From: Bog-159 sp035499555
GTDB lineage: Bacteria; Acidobacteriota; Terriglobia; Bryobacterales; Bryobacteraceae
Length of the DNA stretch: 64,000 nucleotides
Direction: 5' to 3'
Assembly: GCA_035499555.1 (NCBI GenBank)
Contig: DATJYO010000064.1
Location: 186,001 to 250,000 of the forward strand
In this document: one piece after another, positions 1 through 8,571 of the stretch
How the letters are laid out: the number at the start of each line of letters is the position of its first letter
How positions within the stretch are numbered: position 1 is the stretch's first letter
The notes under the pieces: model-generated
Told to the model about the DNA's origin: nothing
Seen by the model: the letters and a program-made list of their open reading frames with translations, nothing else
The model's database searches: none
Program-made: the position numbers and the translations under genes

Positions 1-64
1 GGTTGCCGGCGCATAGCGCGGCGATGCATAGAAAGATGGGTGACTTCCATTTCACCGGGGTCAT
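1..64 (-). CDS. secreted protein, N-terminal fragment only
   Basis: The ATG at 64 opens a reading frame that runs off the left edge of the window; only 21 residues are visible. They read as a signal peptide: a lysine-containing start (MTPVKWKS) followed by a hydrophobic stretch (PIFLCIAALCAG). The start lies 12 bases after the stop of the RraA-like gene on the same strand, so the two are probably cotranscribed. The mature protein lies outside the window and cannot be named. Confidence 0.5.
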   Translation of the reverse strand, partial: MTPVKWKSPIFLCIAALCAGN

Positions 65-76
65 GTTAGTCGGTCT

Positions 77-754
77 TCACAGGGAGCCGTATTTGGCGAA
101 CGCGTCCGCCACCTTGACGCCGCGGCGCAGTTCCTCGCGCATCCCCCGCTCGCGCTCGAAGATATCCTCGGCGGCCACCAGAACATCCATAGTGATGGCT
201 TGGGGAACGATCACCACGCCGTCGGTATCGCCAAAGACGAAATCGCCCGGATGGATTATGGTGTTGCCGATCCTGATCGGAATCTGCCACGCTACAATCG
301 CCCAGCGTCCGATGGAACTGGCCGAACACTTGAACTTCGCGAACACGGGATAGTCCATGGCGTTGACGAAGTCCACGTCACGTACGCCACCGTCGATGAC
401 GGCGCCGGTCGATCCCCGCTGGCGCACGGCGGTCGACATGATCTCGCCCCAATGAGCGCAATCGGCGCTGCCGCCGGTGGACCACACCGAAACCGTATCG
501 GGCGAGATGCTGTCCAGCATCTTGAGCCGCGCTTCGGTATCGTTGTTGCCGCTGTCGGCGCAGGCGTAGCCCTGGCCCGTGAAGGCCGGGCCGGCCACGC
601 GATTGGCATGCGTGAAGGGCGTGATGTAGTAGGGCAGTACCTGGTTCCGGTATCCGTTCTTATCCAGGATGTCGGCAATCGCGCCGGTGTAGAGCCTTGC
701 GTAACGCGCGGCAATTTCGGAAATGCGCGGAGAATTGACAGCCGTCTGCGTCAT
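77..754 (-). CDS. RraA-fold protein, HMG/CHA aldolase-like
   Basis: A 225-residue member of the RraA / 4-hydroxy-4-methyl-2-oxoglutarate aldolase fold. The family signature is visible: WGEIMSTAV (102-110), then GAVIDGGVRD, whose R125 and D126 match the pyruvate- and metal-binding Arg-Asp of the class II aldolases. RraA proper, the RNase E inhibitor, shares the fold, so an aldolase or decarboxylase role on a small keto acid is inferred rather than shown. I chose the ATG at 754 because GGAA lies upstream at good spacing; an in-frame GTG at 781 would add nine residues. It follows the esterase gene on the same strand, which suggests a small catabolic operon. Confidence 0.85.
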   Translation of the reverse strand: MTQTAVNSPRISEIAARYARLYTGAIADILDKNGYRNQVLPYYITPFTHANRVAGPAFTGQGYACADSGNNDTEARLKMLDSISPDTVSVWSTGGSADCAHWGEIMSTAVRQRGSTGAVIDGGVRDVDFVNAMDYPVFAKFKCSASSIGRWAIVAWQIPIRIGNTIIHPGDFVFGDTDGVVIVPQAITMDVLVAAEDIFERERGMREELRRGVKVADAFAKYGSL

Positions 755-811
755 CTTTTGTTCCTGTGCCGAGCGTATCACGCCGCGGAAGAATGCAAGA
801 ATCGCCGCCGC

Positions 812-1750
812 TTACAGCTCTCGCAGCGCCGCCGCCACCTGCTCCACCGCCCGCCGCCCCTGCGCCAACACTCCTCCCAGCGAATAGAACGGATGAATCA
901 TGCCGGCATACCGCGTACACGTGGCCGCTACGCCCGCATCGGCCAGGCGCCTGGCATACGCTTCACCTTCGTCGCGCAGCGTATCGCACTCGCCGGTGAT
1001 CACCAGGGCGGGCGGCAGTCCGTGCAGGTCCGGCGCCAGCAGCGGCGATGCGTACGGATGGGACGCGTCTTCCGCCCGCGCCAGGTAGTGGCCGCGGAAC
1101 CATTCCATTTCGGCTTTCGTCAGATAGTAGCCCTCGGCGAATTCCTGGTACGACGGGGTATCGAAAGCCGCCAGGTTGGTCACCGGATACACCAGGATCT
1201 GCAAAGCCAGCGCGGGACCCCTTTCGTCGCGAGCCTTCAGGCACATAACCGTCGAGAGGTTGCCGCCCGCGCTATCGCCGCCCACCGCGATGCGCCGCGG
1301 ATCTATGTGCAGCGAGTCCGCATGCGCCGCGGTCCAGCAGGTCACGGCATAGCATTCGTCCACCGCGGCCGGAAACTTGTACTCCGGCGACAGCGCATAA
1401 TCCACCGCCAACACCACGGCCCCGGCGCGCCGGCAAATGGACCGGCAGACGGCGTCGTGCGTGTTCAGGTCGCAGACCACCCAGCCCCCACCGTGGAAGT
1501 AGACCAGGCAGGCAAATGGGCCGGCCCCTTCGGGCGTATAAATACGGATCGGAACCGGGCGGTGCGGGCCGGGCACGCTGCGGTCCTCCACATTCCCGAC
1601 CGGATCGGCCGCGGGGGAAACCGATTTTAAAGCTTCAATCGCCGACTGGCGCGCCGCCGCGGGCGAAAGGGTCTCCATAGGGGGCGCGCCCTCGGCTTCG
1701 CCCGCCTCCAACAACGCACGTACTTCCGGAAAGAGTTTAGGTCTGTTCAT
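812..1750 (-). CDS. alpha/beta hydrolase, HSL-type esterase/lipase
   Basis: 312 residues of the hormone-sensitive-lipase (bacterial family IV) esterase type. The oxyanion motif HGGGW is at 86-90, the nucleophile elbow GDSAGG gives Ser160, the acid is Asp256 in the ECDTLRDEG block, and the base is His286 in GMIHPFYS. There is no signal peptide, so it is probably cytoplasmic and hydrolyses small acyl esters; the natural substrate cannot be told from sequence. It is the first gene of the minus-strand run that continues into the RraA-like gene, 57 bases from that gene's preferred start. Confidence 0.92.
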   Translation of the reverse strand: MNRPKLFPEVRALLEAGEAEGAPPMETLSPAAARQSAIEALKSVSPAADPVGNVEDRSVPGPHRPVPIRIYTPEGAGPFACLVYFHGGGWVVCDLNTHDAVCRSICRRAGAVVLAVDYALSPEYKFPAAVDECYAVTCWTAAHADSLHIDPRRIAVGGDSAGGNLSTVMCLKARDERGPALALQILVYPVTNLAAFDTPSYQEFAEGYYLTKAEMEWFRGHYLARAEDASHPYASPLLAPDLHGLPPALVITGECDTLRDEGEAYARRLADAGVAATCTRYAGMIHPFYSLGGVLAQGRRAVEQVAAALREL

Positions 1751-1811
1751 AGGGGCCGCTAAGGCCTGATCCTAACATCTGGGCCGGCATCCGCGTTTCG
1801 TTGAAACTCTA

Positions 1812-1997
1812 TCCACGGGATCGGATTCCCGGTCCGTGGTGGATTCTCGTCTGCGCGTTCGTGGCGTAAGAAATCTCTACGTTGCGGATGCCTCGGTCAT
1901 GCCCTCGGTTCCACACGGGCACCCCAACGCAGTCGTGGCTATGGTTGCCCGCCGTGCTGCCGCGTGGATCGAGCGAAGCTGCGTTGAACGGCAGTAA
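1812..1997 (+). pseudogene. GMC oxidoreductase C-terminal remnant
   Basis: This frame, ending in TAA at 1995-1997, encodes the hallmark C-terminus of glucose-methanol-choline flavoenzymes: a VVDSRLRVRGV block, then NLYVADASVMPSVPHGHPN (the FAD/active-site His-Asn segment), then AVVAMVARRAAAWIE. In the family this forms the last 60 or so residues of a 500-600 residue enzyme. Nothing upstream in any frame matches the FAD-binding part, and the stretch directly before it is the start region of a divergent esterase. It is therefore a decayed stump, not a gene. An overlapping open frame from 1882 is out of register with this homology. Confidence 0.78.
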
Positions 1998-2220
1998 TGC
2001 GCGACAATTGCGATGTCGCCCGTTTTCTCTTCCCTTTCAGGTGACGTCATCGTCTGGTAACCGGGCGAACTCAGAGTTTAAAGCTGACTGCAGAGTTATC
2101 CGGGTGCAATCCGAGGTGGTCACAGGGGCATCCGACAGATCCTGGTGCACACCCAGGTAACGCTGTGGCCAAAAAGCCCCCTTGCTTCAAGTCCGAAGAC
2201 GTGTCAAACTTTGGCATAGT

Positions 2221-2580
2221 ATGGCTAGAGAAGCCCAAGTCGCAACATTCTTGCCCCTCTCAGCACCGGTGTTTCACATGCTCCTGGCGCTCAGCGAAGG
2301 AGAGCGCCATGGCTACGCCCTCAAGCGCGAGATTCTTCAGCGCACAGATGGCAAACTGAACCTGGGCTCAGGTGCTCTTTATGGCAACATCAGCCGGATG
2401 CTGGAACAGGGCTGGATCGAGGAATCGGAGGAAAGGCCTGATCCGCACCTGGACGACGAGCGCCGGCGCTACTATCGCATTACTCCGCTGGGGCGGCGTG
2501 TGGCCGCCGCTGAAGCCGTGAGGATGCGCAATCTCGTGCGTTTGGCGGAAAGCCGGCTGAAACTGCCTGAACTTGCTTGA
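2221..2580 (+). CDS. PadR-family transcriptional regulator
   Basis: 119 residues with the PadR winged-helix layout: FHMLLALSEGERHGYALKRE (helix 1 and the HGYAL turn), LGSGALYGNISRMLEQGWIEE (recognition helix), and a wing with DERRRYYRITPLGRR. The short C-terminal helix fits subfamily 2. Start chosen at ATG 2221; the frame stays open back to 2182 but those residues are basic and unlike the family. Eight bases separate its stop from the ADOP permease start, and in Acidobacteria PadR genes commonly sit directly before ADOP permeases, so it most likely represses that gene. A short palindrome, CATAGTATG, overlaps its own start codon and may be an operator. Confidence 0.92.
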   Translation: MAREAQVATFLPLSAPVFHMLLALSEGERHGYALKREILQRTDGKLNLGSGALYGNISRMLEQGWIEESEERPDPHLDDERRRYYRITPLGRRVAAAEAVRMRNLVRLAESRLKLPELA

Positions 2581-2588
2581 GGCGGCCG

Positions 2589-5162
2589 ATGCGCAATCCG
2601 AACCGGATCTATCGCTTGTTTCTCAAACTCTATCCAGCTCGATTCCGGGAAGAGTACACCGGCCCCCTCGAACGCCAATTCGCGGACGACTACCGTGACG
2701 CCATCGCCAGCGGTGCCACTCTTCCTTTTTGGGTGCGGCTGATAAAGGACCTGCTGGTCTCCCTCGCGGCTGAAATTCTCCGCGAGACTGCGCAGGATCT
2801 CTGCTATGCGTTACGAGTCTACCGGCGGCGCCTGCTGGTCACTGGCCTGGCGCTCACCGCTCTGACCTTGGGCATCGGCGCTACGACCGGCGTTTTCAGT
2901 GTGCTGAACGCGGTGCTGTGGAGGTCGCTGCCGTTTCGCGATCCCGATCGGCTCGTGGAACTTCGGGGTGGAGTGATGCGAAGCCGCGCAGACTACTACC
3001 AGTGGCAATCCACCAACACGTACCTCTCGGATGCGGCCACTTTCTCCAGCGGCGATATGAACCTCGACCTAGGCGGCGATTCTGTGCGAACTAAGGTTGC
3101 AGAAACATCAGCGGGTTTCTTCCGCACTCTCGGAGTTGAGCCCGTTTTCGGGCGCTCCTTCGCCTCGGATGAGGATCTCCAGGGCCATGACGCAGTCGCC
3201 GTCATTGGCTACGGCCTGTGGCAGCAGCTCTTTGCGGGTAACACGGCCGTCCTCGGCAAAGAGGTCATCCTGAACGGAACGTCCATGACGGTGATCGGCG
3301 TCGCTCCGCCATCATTCGATTATCCGGGCAGAACGACGGTTTGGATGCCCACCGCTTTCGACATCGAGAAAGTCCCGAAGAGTGGTGTAGTTTTCTGGAG
3401 GACTCTCGGCCGCCTCAAGTCCGGGCTCCCCCTGGTCCGCGCCAACAGTATGTATCGGGCTGAGATGCCACAGCTCAACCCACCGAAATCAAATCGGAAA
3501 CCGCCGGCCGATTTTTCGAGGTCCGTGCCCGAGTTGGTCCCCTTGCGGGATCAGCTTGCCGGGCCAGTGCGGCAGGCTTCGCTGGTCCTCTTGGGCATCG
3601 TCGCATTTGTGCTTCTGATCGCCTGCGCGAACGTAGCGCACCTGTTGCTCTCGCGCTTCGCGGAACGCCGGCAGGAATTGGCTGTCCGGGCGGCGTTGGG
3701 AGCCAGTCGCGCCCGTCTGGTGCAGCAACTGATCACTGAGAGTACTCTGCTCACACTCAGCGCATCGGCTGCCGGCCTCGCGATCGCACGTTGGGCCGCG
3801 AAGGTGGCTGCGATGGTTCAGCCCGCACCGTTAGAGACGCAGGGCTATACCGTGCTGGATGGGCGCGTACTCGCCTTCGCGCTGGCGGTCGCGGCGCTCA
3901 CCGGTATCCTGTTCGGCGTGCTCCCTGCAATCGTGATGGGACGCACGCAGCCTTCAGCCGACCCTCTGCGCAGTCATGGCGGTGCACAAGGCGCTGGCGT
4001 GAACCGCGTGCGCTTCACTCTAATCGCCATGCAATCCGCCCTCACGCTGATGTTGGTGGCCGGCTCGTTCCTCATGGGCCGCGCTTTCCTCAAGCTGCTC
4101 AACACGGATCTGGGCTTCCACACCGATCAGGTTGTCACTCTTAACGTCTCCCTATCAGGCACACGTTATGATGCAAACCACACCCAAGCCGAATACTACC
4201 GCCAGGCGCTCGAACGGTTGAGGGCAATACCGGGCGTGCAGTCTGCGGCGGCGGCGCAATTCCTTCCACTGGTCGAAAACAGTTACATGGGCCAGCAGTT
4301 CACTCTCGATTCCACCCATAAGGTACCGGTGACGCTCACTCTGCCGGTTTCCGCCGGTTACTTCCAGACGATGCGCACGCGGATTCTGGATGGCCGCGAA
4401 TTCACCGTCGCCGACCGGGCCGGATCCGATGCCGTCATGATAGTGAATCAAGCTTTCGCCAGGCAGCTAGGCATGGGGGAACGCATCGTTGGCCGGAAGA
4501 TATCCGGCTGGCGCGGCGACAAACAGTACACCATCGTGGGCGTTGTGGCCGACGAACGCCTCAGCGGTCCGTCATGGGAGCCACACCAAGCGGCCTTTTT
4601 CCCAATCGATCAGTGGACGCCGGGTTTCGTCACATTTGTAGCTCGCGTCCGGGGCCGGGCAGAGTCTTATTTGGCGGCCTGCCGCGATACCCTGAGACAG
4701 CTTGATCCGCACATACCCGTTTACGACTTGAGGACGTTCGACCAGCGCCTATCCGATAACCTCAAGCAGCCTCGCTTCTACACCATCGCGGTCCTGTTCT
4801 TCGCTGGCTTCGCGCTGCTGCTGGCTTTGATCGGCATCTATGGGATGGCCGCTTATTCGGTAACGCGACGCCGTCACGAAATCGGTGTTCGCATGGCGGT
4901 CGGGGCAAACTTTGCGCAAGTCCGTTTCATGCTTCTGCGGGAAACCCTGCTGCCGTTGATGGTGGGCATTGCAGCAGGAGTTGCTGCCGCGATCGCGGTC
5001 GCCAATTCCCTTAAAGCCCTCATCTACAGGGCACCCGCGCTGGACGGAGCCACGTGCGGTGGCGCGGCGTTTCTCCTCTCGCTTGCCGCTGTAGTGGCCG
5101 TCTGGTCGGCTACACGCCGCATTCTGAAACTAGACCCGATCCGTACTCTACGCGTTGAATAG
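2589..5162 (+). CDS. ADOP-type ABC transporter permease
   Basis: 857 residues with the acidobacterial duplicated orphan permease layout: an N-terminal cytoplasmic helical region (YPARFREEY), a membrane segment at about 80-110, a MacB-like periplasmic core domain, three FtsX-type segments with the LIACANVAHLLLSRFAERRQELAVRAALGASRARL signature, then a second membrane segment, a second periplasmic domain and a second FtsX block ending SATRRILKLDPIRTLRVE. It is a fused double MacB/FtsX permease with no adjacent ATPase, hence orphan. The ATG at 2589 has GAGG six bases upstream and is preferred to a TTG at 2577 that overlaps padR. Transport or mechanotransmission by analogy with MacB is inferred. 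Confidence 0.92.
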   Translation: MRNPNRIYRLFLKLYPARFREEYTGPLERQFADDYRDAIASGATLPFWVRLIKDLLVSLAAEILRETAQDLCYALRVYRRRLLVTGLALTALTLGIGATTGVFSVLNAVLWRSLPFRDPDRLVELRGGVMRSRADYYQWQSTNTYLSDAATFSSGDMNLDLGGDSVRTKVAETSAGFFRTLGVEPVFGRSFASDEDLQGHDAVAVIGYGLWQQLFAGNTAVLGKEVILNGTSMTVIGVAPPSFDYPGRTTVWMPTAFDIEKVPKSGVVFWRTLGRLKSGLPLVRANSMYRAEMPQLNPPKSNRKPPADFSRSVPELVPLRDQLAGPVRQASLVLLGIVAFVLLIACANVAHLLLSRFAERRQELAVRAALGASRARLVQQLITESTLLTLSASAAGLAIARWAAKVAAMVQPAPLETQGYTVLDGRVLAFALAVAALTGILFGVLPAIVMGRTQPSADPLRSHGGAQGAGVNRVRFTLIAMQSALTLMLVAGSFLMGRAFLKLLNTDLGFHTDQVVTLNVSLSGTRYDANHTQAEYYRQALERLRAIPGVQSAAAAQFLPLVENSYMGQQFTLDSTHKVPVTLTLPVSAGYFQTMRTRILDGREFTVADRAGSDAVMIVNQAFARQLGMGERIVGRKISGWRGDKQYTIVGVVADERLSGPSWEPHQAAFFPIDQWTPGFVTFVARVRGRAESYLAACRDTLRQLDPHIPVYDLRTFDQRLSDNLKQPRFYTIAVLFFAGFALLLALIGIYGMAAYSVTRRRHEIGVRMAVGANFAQVRFMLLRETLLPLMVGIAAGVAAAIAVANSLKALIYRAPALDGATCGGAAFLLSLAAVVAVWSATRRILKLDPIRTLRVE

Positions 5163-5326
5163 GTTGCCATAGCGGCTCATGCCGCCGGAAATTCCCCCGC
5201 CTTCGCAAAACCTTTTCTTGACAGCTCTCTGAATAGCTCCCCATTCCTTGAGTACCCCTTCGCCTAACCAGCGACTAATCCGGGTGACAGGCAACGCCAC
5301 CTGAATCGGCAACGGGCCTGCTGCCG

Positions 5327-5332
5327 CATAAT
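5327..5332 (+). promoter_or_regulatory. candidate -10 box of a leaderless promoter
   Basis: CATAAT ends six bases before the ATG of the aldehyde dehydrogenase gene, which has no Shine-Dalgarno sequence. That spacing would place transcription start on or next to the start codon. No convincing -35 box is seen. Confidence 0.35.
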
Positions 5333-5338
5333 CGTTGT

Positions 5339-6703
5339 ATGGCCATCGCCTCCATCAATCCCGCGACGGGCGAAACGTTGCGTACTTTCGAACCGCTATC
5401 CGCGGCCGAACTGGAACAGAAGCTCGCACTCGCCGCCGCGGCATTCCCGGGCTATCGCAAGACATCCTTCACCGAACGCGCGCGCTGGCTCCTCAACGCG
5501 GCCGGAATTCTGGAAAAGGAAAAGCAGGAGTTCGGCCGCACCATGACGCTGGAGATGGGCAAGACGCTCAAATCCGCCGTTGCCGAAGCTGAAAAGTGCG
5601 CATGGGCCTGCCGCTATTATGCCGAGAACGGCGAGAGGCACCTGGCGGACGAGGCGGTCACGACGAATGCCTCGCACAGCTTCGTTCACTACCAGCCGCT
5701 CGGCTGTGTGCTGGCGGTGATGCCGTGGAACTTTCCGTTCTGGCAGGTCTTCCGGTTTGCGGCGCCCGCCCTGATGGCCGGCAACGTCGGGCTGCTGAAG
5801 CATTCCTCCAACGTGCCGCAGTGCGCCCTGGCCATTGAGGACATCCTGCGCCGCGCGGGTTTTCCGCCGGGCGCCTTTCAGACGCTGCTGATCGGCTCGC
5901 GCGAGACCGCGGCGGTGATCGCGGATGAGCGCGTGGCCGCCGCGTCTCTAACGGGTAGCGAGCCCGCCGGCAGTTCGGTGGCCAGCCAGTGCGGCGCGCG
6001 CATCAAGAAGACGGTATTGGAACTGGGCGGCAGCGACCCGTTTATCGTGATGCCCGGCGCGGATCTCAACGACGCCGTCAACACCGCCGTGAAAGCGCGC
6101 ACCATCAACAACGGGCAATCGTGCATCGCGGCCAAACGCTTCATCGTAGACACGGCGATTTACGACGAGTTTACGCAGCGCTTCGTGGACGGCATGCGGG
6201 CGCTGCGCGTGGGCGATCCCCTGGCTCCCGAAACGGACGTCGGCCCGCTGGCGACTGGTCCCATCCGCGCCGAGTTGCACGGCCAGGTGCAGCGCGCGCT
6301 TTCCGGGGGCGCCCGCCTGTTGCTGGGCGGGCAGATGATGGCCGGTCCGGGCTGCTTCTATGAGCCGACGGTGTTGGCGGACATGCCGCGCCAATCCGAG
6401 GTTTCCCGCGAGGAACTGTTCGGCCCCGTGGCCATGCTGTTCCGCGCGCGGGGAGCCGCGGAAGCGATCGAGATCGCCAACGACTCTCCGTTTGGCCTGG
6501 GCGCCAGCGTCTGGACGCGCGACTCCGCCGAGCAGGCGCGTTTCATCGACGAGATCCAGGCCGGCGCGGTCTTCGTGAACGGCATGGTGGCCTCCGATCC
6601 GCGGCTGCCTTTCGGCGGCGTGAAGCGATCCGGTTACGGCCGCGAATTGGGCGTGTTCGGGATTCGGGAGTTCGTGAACGCCAAAACCGTCTGGTGCAAA
6701 TAG
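5339..6703 (+). CDS. NAD(P)-dependent aldehyde dehydrogenase, succinate-semialdehyde dehydrogenase type
   Basis: 454 residues covering a full aldehyde dehydrogenase fold. Visible are the MPWNFPFWQ cofactor segment (128-136), the general base Glu228 in LELGGSDPF, the nucleophile Cys262 in NNGQSCIAAKRF, and the C-terminal LPFGGVKRSGYGRELG block. The SLTGSEPAGSSVA version of the cofactor loop and the short length resemble the YneI/GabD class of succinate-semialdehyde dehydrogenases, which oxidise succinate semialdehyde to succinate. Substrate assignment within the family is only probable. It stands alone, between the PadR-ADOP pair and the convergent DUF2203 gene. Confidence 0.9.
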   Translation: MAIASINPATGETLRTFEPLSAAELEQKLALAAAAFPGYRKTSFTERARWLLNAAGILEKEKQEFGRTMTLEMGKTLKSAVAEAEKCAWACRYYAENGERHLADEAVTTNASHSFVHYQPLGCVLAVMPWNFPFWQVFRFAAPALMAGNVGLLKHSSNVPQCALAIEDILRRAGFPPGAFQTLLIGSRETAAVIADERVAAASLTGSEPAGSSVASQCGARIKKTVLELGGSDPFIVMPGADLNDAVNTAVKARTINNGQSCIAAKRFIVDTAIYDEFTQRFVDGMRALRVGDPLAPETDVGPLATGPIRAELHGQVQRALSGGARLLLGGQMMAGPGCFYEPTVLADMPRQSEVSREELFGPVAMLFRARGAAEAIEIANDSPFGLGASVWTRDSAEQARFIDEIQAGAVFVNGMVASDPRLPFGGVKRSGYGRELGVFGIREFVNAKTVWCK

Positions 6704-6725
6704 AGCAGACGCCCGGCCGGGTGAT

Positions 6726-7166
6726 TCAGTTGGCGGCTTCGCCTTCGTGATTGTCCAGGAAATGCTGATCGATGGGTTTGCGCCCGGCGAAACCCTCGTC
6801 CACACCGTGCCAGAACTGGATGGAGGGTTCGTCCAGTTTCCAGCAAAGATACACCTCTTCGCCGCGGAAGAGCGTCGGGAAATCGACCAGGCCCTTCTCC
6901 AGATCCTTCACCAGGCAGCCGCTGTCCTGAAAAAGCTGGAGCAGCCGCTGCAGGTTCTGGCCCGCCGTATCGCGGCGCTGCTTGTCCTCCGCGGCGCGCT
7001 CGCGGTTGGCCACGATGCCGCCCATCAGCGTGATCCGCTCCGCCAGCGCCTGCACCACCCGCTCCGCCTCGTCGTACTGCGATTTGGTCTCCACCGCCTC
7101 GCGCATCCAGTCGCGGATCTGCGGGAGCATTCGCTCGGCCTCCCATAGGGTGAAGTGTCGGGACAT
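6726..7166 (-). CDS. DUF2203 family protein
   Basis: 146 residues with the DUF2203 pattern: a long N-terminal helix beginning FTLWEAERMLPQIRDW, a charged middle helix, then GCLVKDLEKGLVDFPTLFRGEEVYLCWKLDE and a FWHGVDEGFAGRKPID ending. The family is small, cytosolic and of unknown function; I infer nothing about its role. Its ATG lies one base after the ispG stop codon, so it is translationally coupled to ispG. It runs convergently towards the aldehyde dehydrogenase, 22 bases away. Confidence 0.85.
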   Translation of the reverse strand: MSRHFTLWEAERMLPQIRDWMREAVETKSQYDEAERVVQALAERITLMGGIVANRERAAEDKQRRDTAGQNLQRLLQLFQDSGCLVKDLEKGLVDFPTLFRGEEVYLCWKLDEPSIQFWHGVDEGFAGRKPIDQHFLDNHEGEAAN

Positions 7167-7167
7167 C

Positions 7168-8394
7168 TCAAGCCACCGGCTGGCCGTAGTGCGCCGCCAC
7201 GTAGTCGTTTAGAATATCGATGAATTCGGCCACGATGCGATCGCCCTTGAGAGTGGTCATGAGCCGCCCGTCGACGAAGACCGGGGCCTTCGGCTCTTCG
7301 AACGTGCCGGGCAGCGATATGCCCAGATTGGCGTGTTTGGACTCGCCCGGCCCGTTGACCACGCAGCCCATTACCGCCACCTTCATGGCTTCCACACCAG
7401 GATGGTCCGCCTTCCACCGCGGCATCTGCTCGCGCAGGTAGGTCTGGATCTGGTCCGCCATCTCCTGGAAGAAGGTGCTGGTGGTGCGGCCGCAGCCGGG
7501 GCAGGCCGTCACCTGCGGCGTGAAACTGCGAATCCCCAGCGATTGCAGGATCTGCTGCGAGACGATCACCTCCTCGGTGCGGTCGCCGTTCGGCAGCGGC
7601 GTGAGCGAAGTGCGGATGGTGTCGCCGATGCCTTCCTGTAACAGAATGGCCAGGGCCGCCGTGGTAGATACGATGCCCTTCGATCCCATGCCCGCCTCGG
7701 TCAAGCCCAGGTGCAACGGATAGTCGCAGCGCGCGGCCAGAGCGCGGTAGACGTCCACCAGGTCCTGCACGCCGCTGACCTTCGCGCTGAGAATGATGCG
7801 GTCGTGCCCCAGTCCGTAGCGTTCGGCTGCGGCCGCCGATTCGACCGCGCTCACCACGATCGCTTCCAGTGTCACGTCACGTGCGTCCTTGGGCTCGGGC
7901 AGGCGGGAGTTTTCGTCCATCAGGCGGGTGAGCAGCGCCTGGTCGAGCGACCCCCAATTCACGCCGATGCGCACCGGCCGGCCGTATTCGATGGCGGCCT
8001 CGATCATGGTCCGGAAATTATCGTCGTGCTTTTTGCCGATATTCACGTTGCCCGGATTGATGCGGTATTTGGCCAGGGCGCGGGCGCACTCGGGATATTT
8101 GCGCAGCAGGATGTGTCCGTTGTAATGGAAGTCGCCGATGATCGGAACGCGCACGCCGAACTGATCCAGGCAGTCCACGATTTTGGGGACCGCCGCGGCC
8201 GCTTGCTCGGTGTTGACCGTCACCCGCACCAGTTCGGAGCCGGCTCGCGCCAGCGCCATCACCTGGTTCACCGTGCCCGTTACATCCGCCGTGTCGGTGT
8301 TAGTCATCGATTGGACGACGATCGGATAATCGCCGCCCACTTTGACACCTGCCACGTCTACTACCGCCGTCGCGCGGCGGGACGTCACTGCCAT
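7168..8394 (-). CDS. ispG: (E)-4-hydroxy-3-methylbut-2-enyl-diphosphate synthase
   Basis: 408 residues of IspG (GcpE), the [4Fe-4S] enzyme that converts MEcPP to HMBPP in the non-mevalonate isoprenoid pathway. The start region VGGDYPIVVQSMTNTDT and the catalytic TIM-barrel blocks are intact. The cluster ligands are C298 and C301 (ACPGCGRTT) and C344 (MGCVVNGPGE), with the following Glu351 as the expected fourth ligand. Length fits the form without the extra plant-type domain. The ATG at 8394 is preceded by GGAGGTTGC; the frame extends 15 codons further upstream but into a hairpin repeat. It probably forms an operon with the DUF2203 gene. Confidence 0.96.
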   Translation of the reverse strand: MAVTSRRATAVVDVAGVKVGGDYPIVVQSMTNTDTADVTGTVNQVMALARAGSELVRVTVNTEQAAAAVPKIVDCLDQFGVRVPIIGDFHYNGHILLRKYPECARALAKYRINPGNVNIGKKHDDNFRTMIEAAIEYGRPVRIGVNWGSLDQALLTRLMDENSRLPEPKDARDVTLEAIVVSAVESAAAAERYGLGHDRIILSAKVSGVQDLVDVYRALAARCDYPLHLGLTEAGMGSKGIVSTTAALAILLQEGIGDTIRTSLTPLPNGDRTEEVIVSQQILQSLGIRSFTPQVTACPGCGRTTSTFFQEMADQIQTYLREQMPRWKADHPGVEAMKVAVMGCVVNGPGESKHANLGISLPGTFEEPKAPVFVDGRLMTTLKGDRIVAEFIDILNDYVAAHYGQPVA

Positions 8395-8403
8395 GCAACC
8401 TCC

Positions 8404-8499
8404 AAAGCGAAACGGGGCCGTCTGCCCGCACCGCCACAACTGACAGGAACCCGCAGTATCGAGCGGCGCGGGCCGCCCCGTTTGGCGTGTTCCTCAAAA
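8404..8499 (-). repeat. dispersed hairpin element, copy A (ispG leader)
   Basis: This stretch between the GH13 gene and ispG aligns with 56324-56401, in front of the PP2C gene. Shared blocks on the plus strand, in the same order, are AAAGCG, CGTCTGCC, GCGCGGGCCG, CCCGTTT and CCTCAAAA; copy A has about 18 extra bases in the middle. On the minus strand it folds with AAACGGGGC against GCCCCGTTT and an inner GCCCGC against GCGGGC. Both copies lie after a stop codon and before a start codon on the same strand. It could be a mobile intergenic repeat, a structured RNA leader or a processing site. Confidence 0.6.
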
Positions 8500-8541
8500 G
8501 GGAACCCTTATTTTAGCAATTGGCGCCGCGATCGCGGCCCC

Positions 8542-8571
8542 CGCCGGTTATTGTTGCGCCGGTTATTGTTG
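8542..8571. repeat. perfect tandem 15-bp duplication across a stop codon
   Basis: CGCCGGTTATTGTTG occurs twice in a row. The second plus-strand copy holds the last two Gln codons and the stop of the GH13 gene; the first copy repeats Gln-Gln-stop in frame 15 bases further on. Confidence 0.9.

Noticed and set aside
200..1630. 476-codon open frame on the plus strand
   Set aside because: Antisense to the RraA-like and esterase genes, whose catalytic motifs are intact; Arg/His/Gly-rich composition typical of GC-rich shadow frames.
1882..2160. 92-codon open frame on the plus strand
   Set aside because: Out of register with the GMC homology that covers the same bases; its peptide resembles nothing.
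5218..5250. TTGACA box after the first ADOP gene as a promoter for the aldehyde dehydrogenase
   Set aside because: No -10 box at 16-18 bases and it lies about 115 bases from the start codon; the CATAAT at 5327 is better placed.
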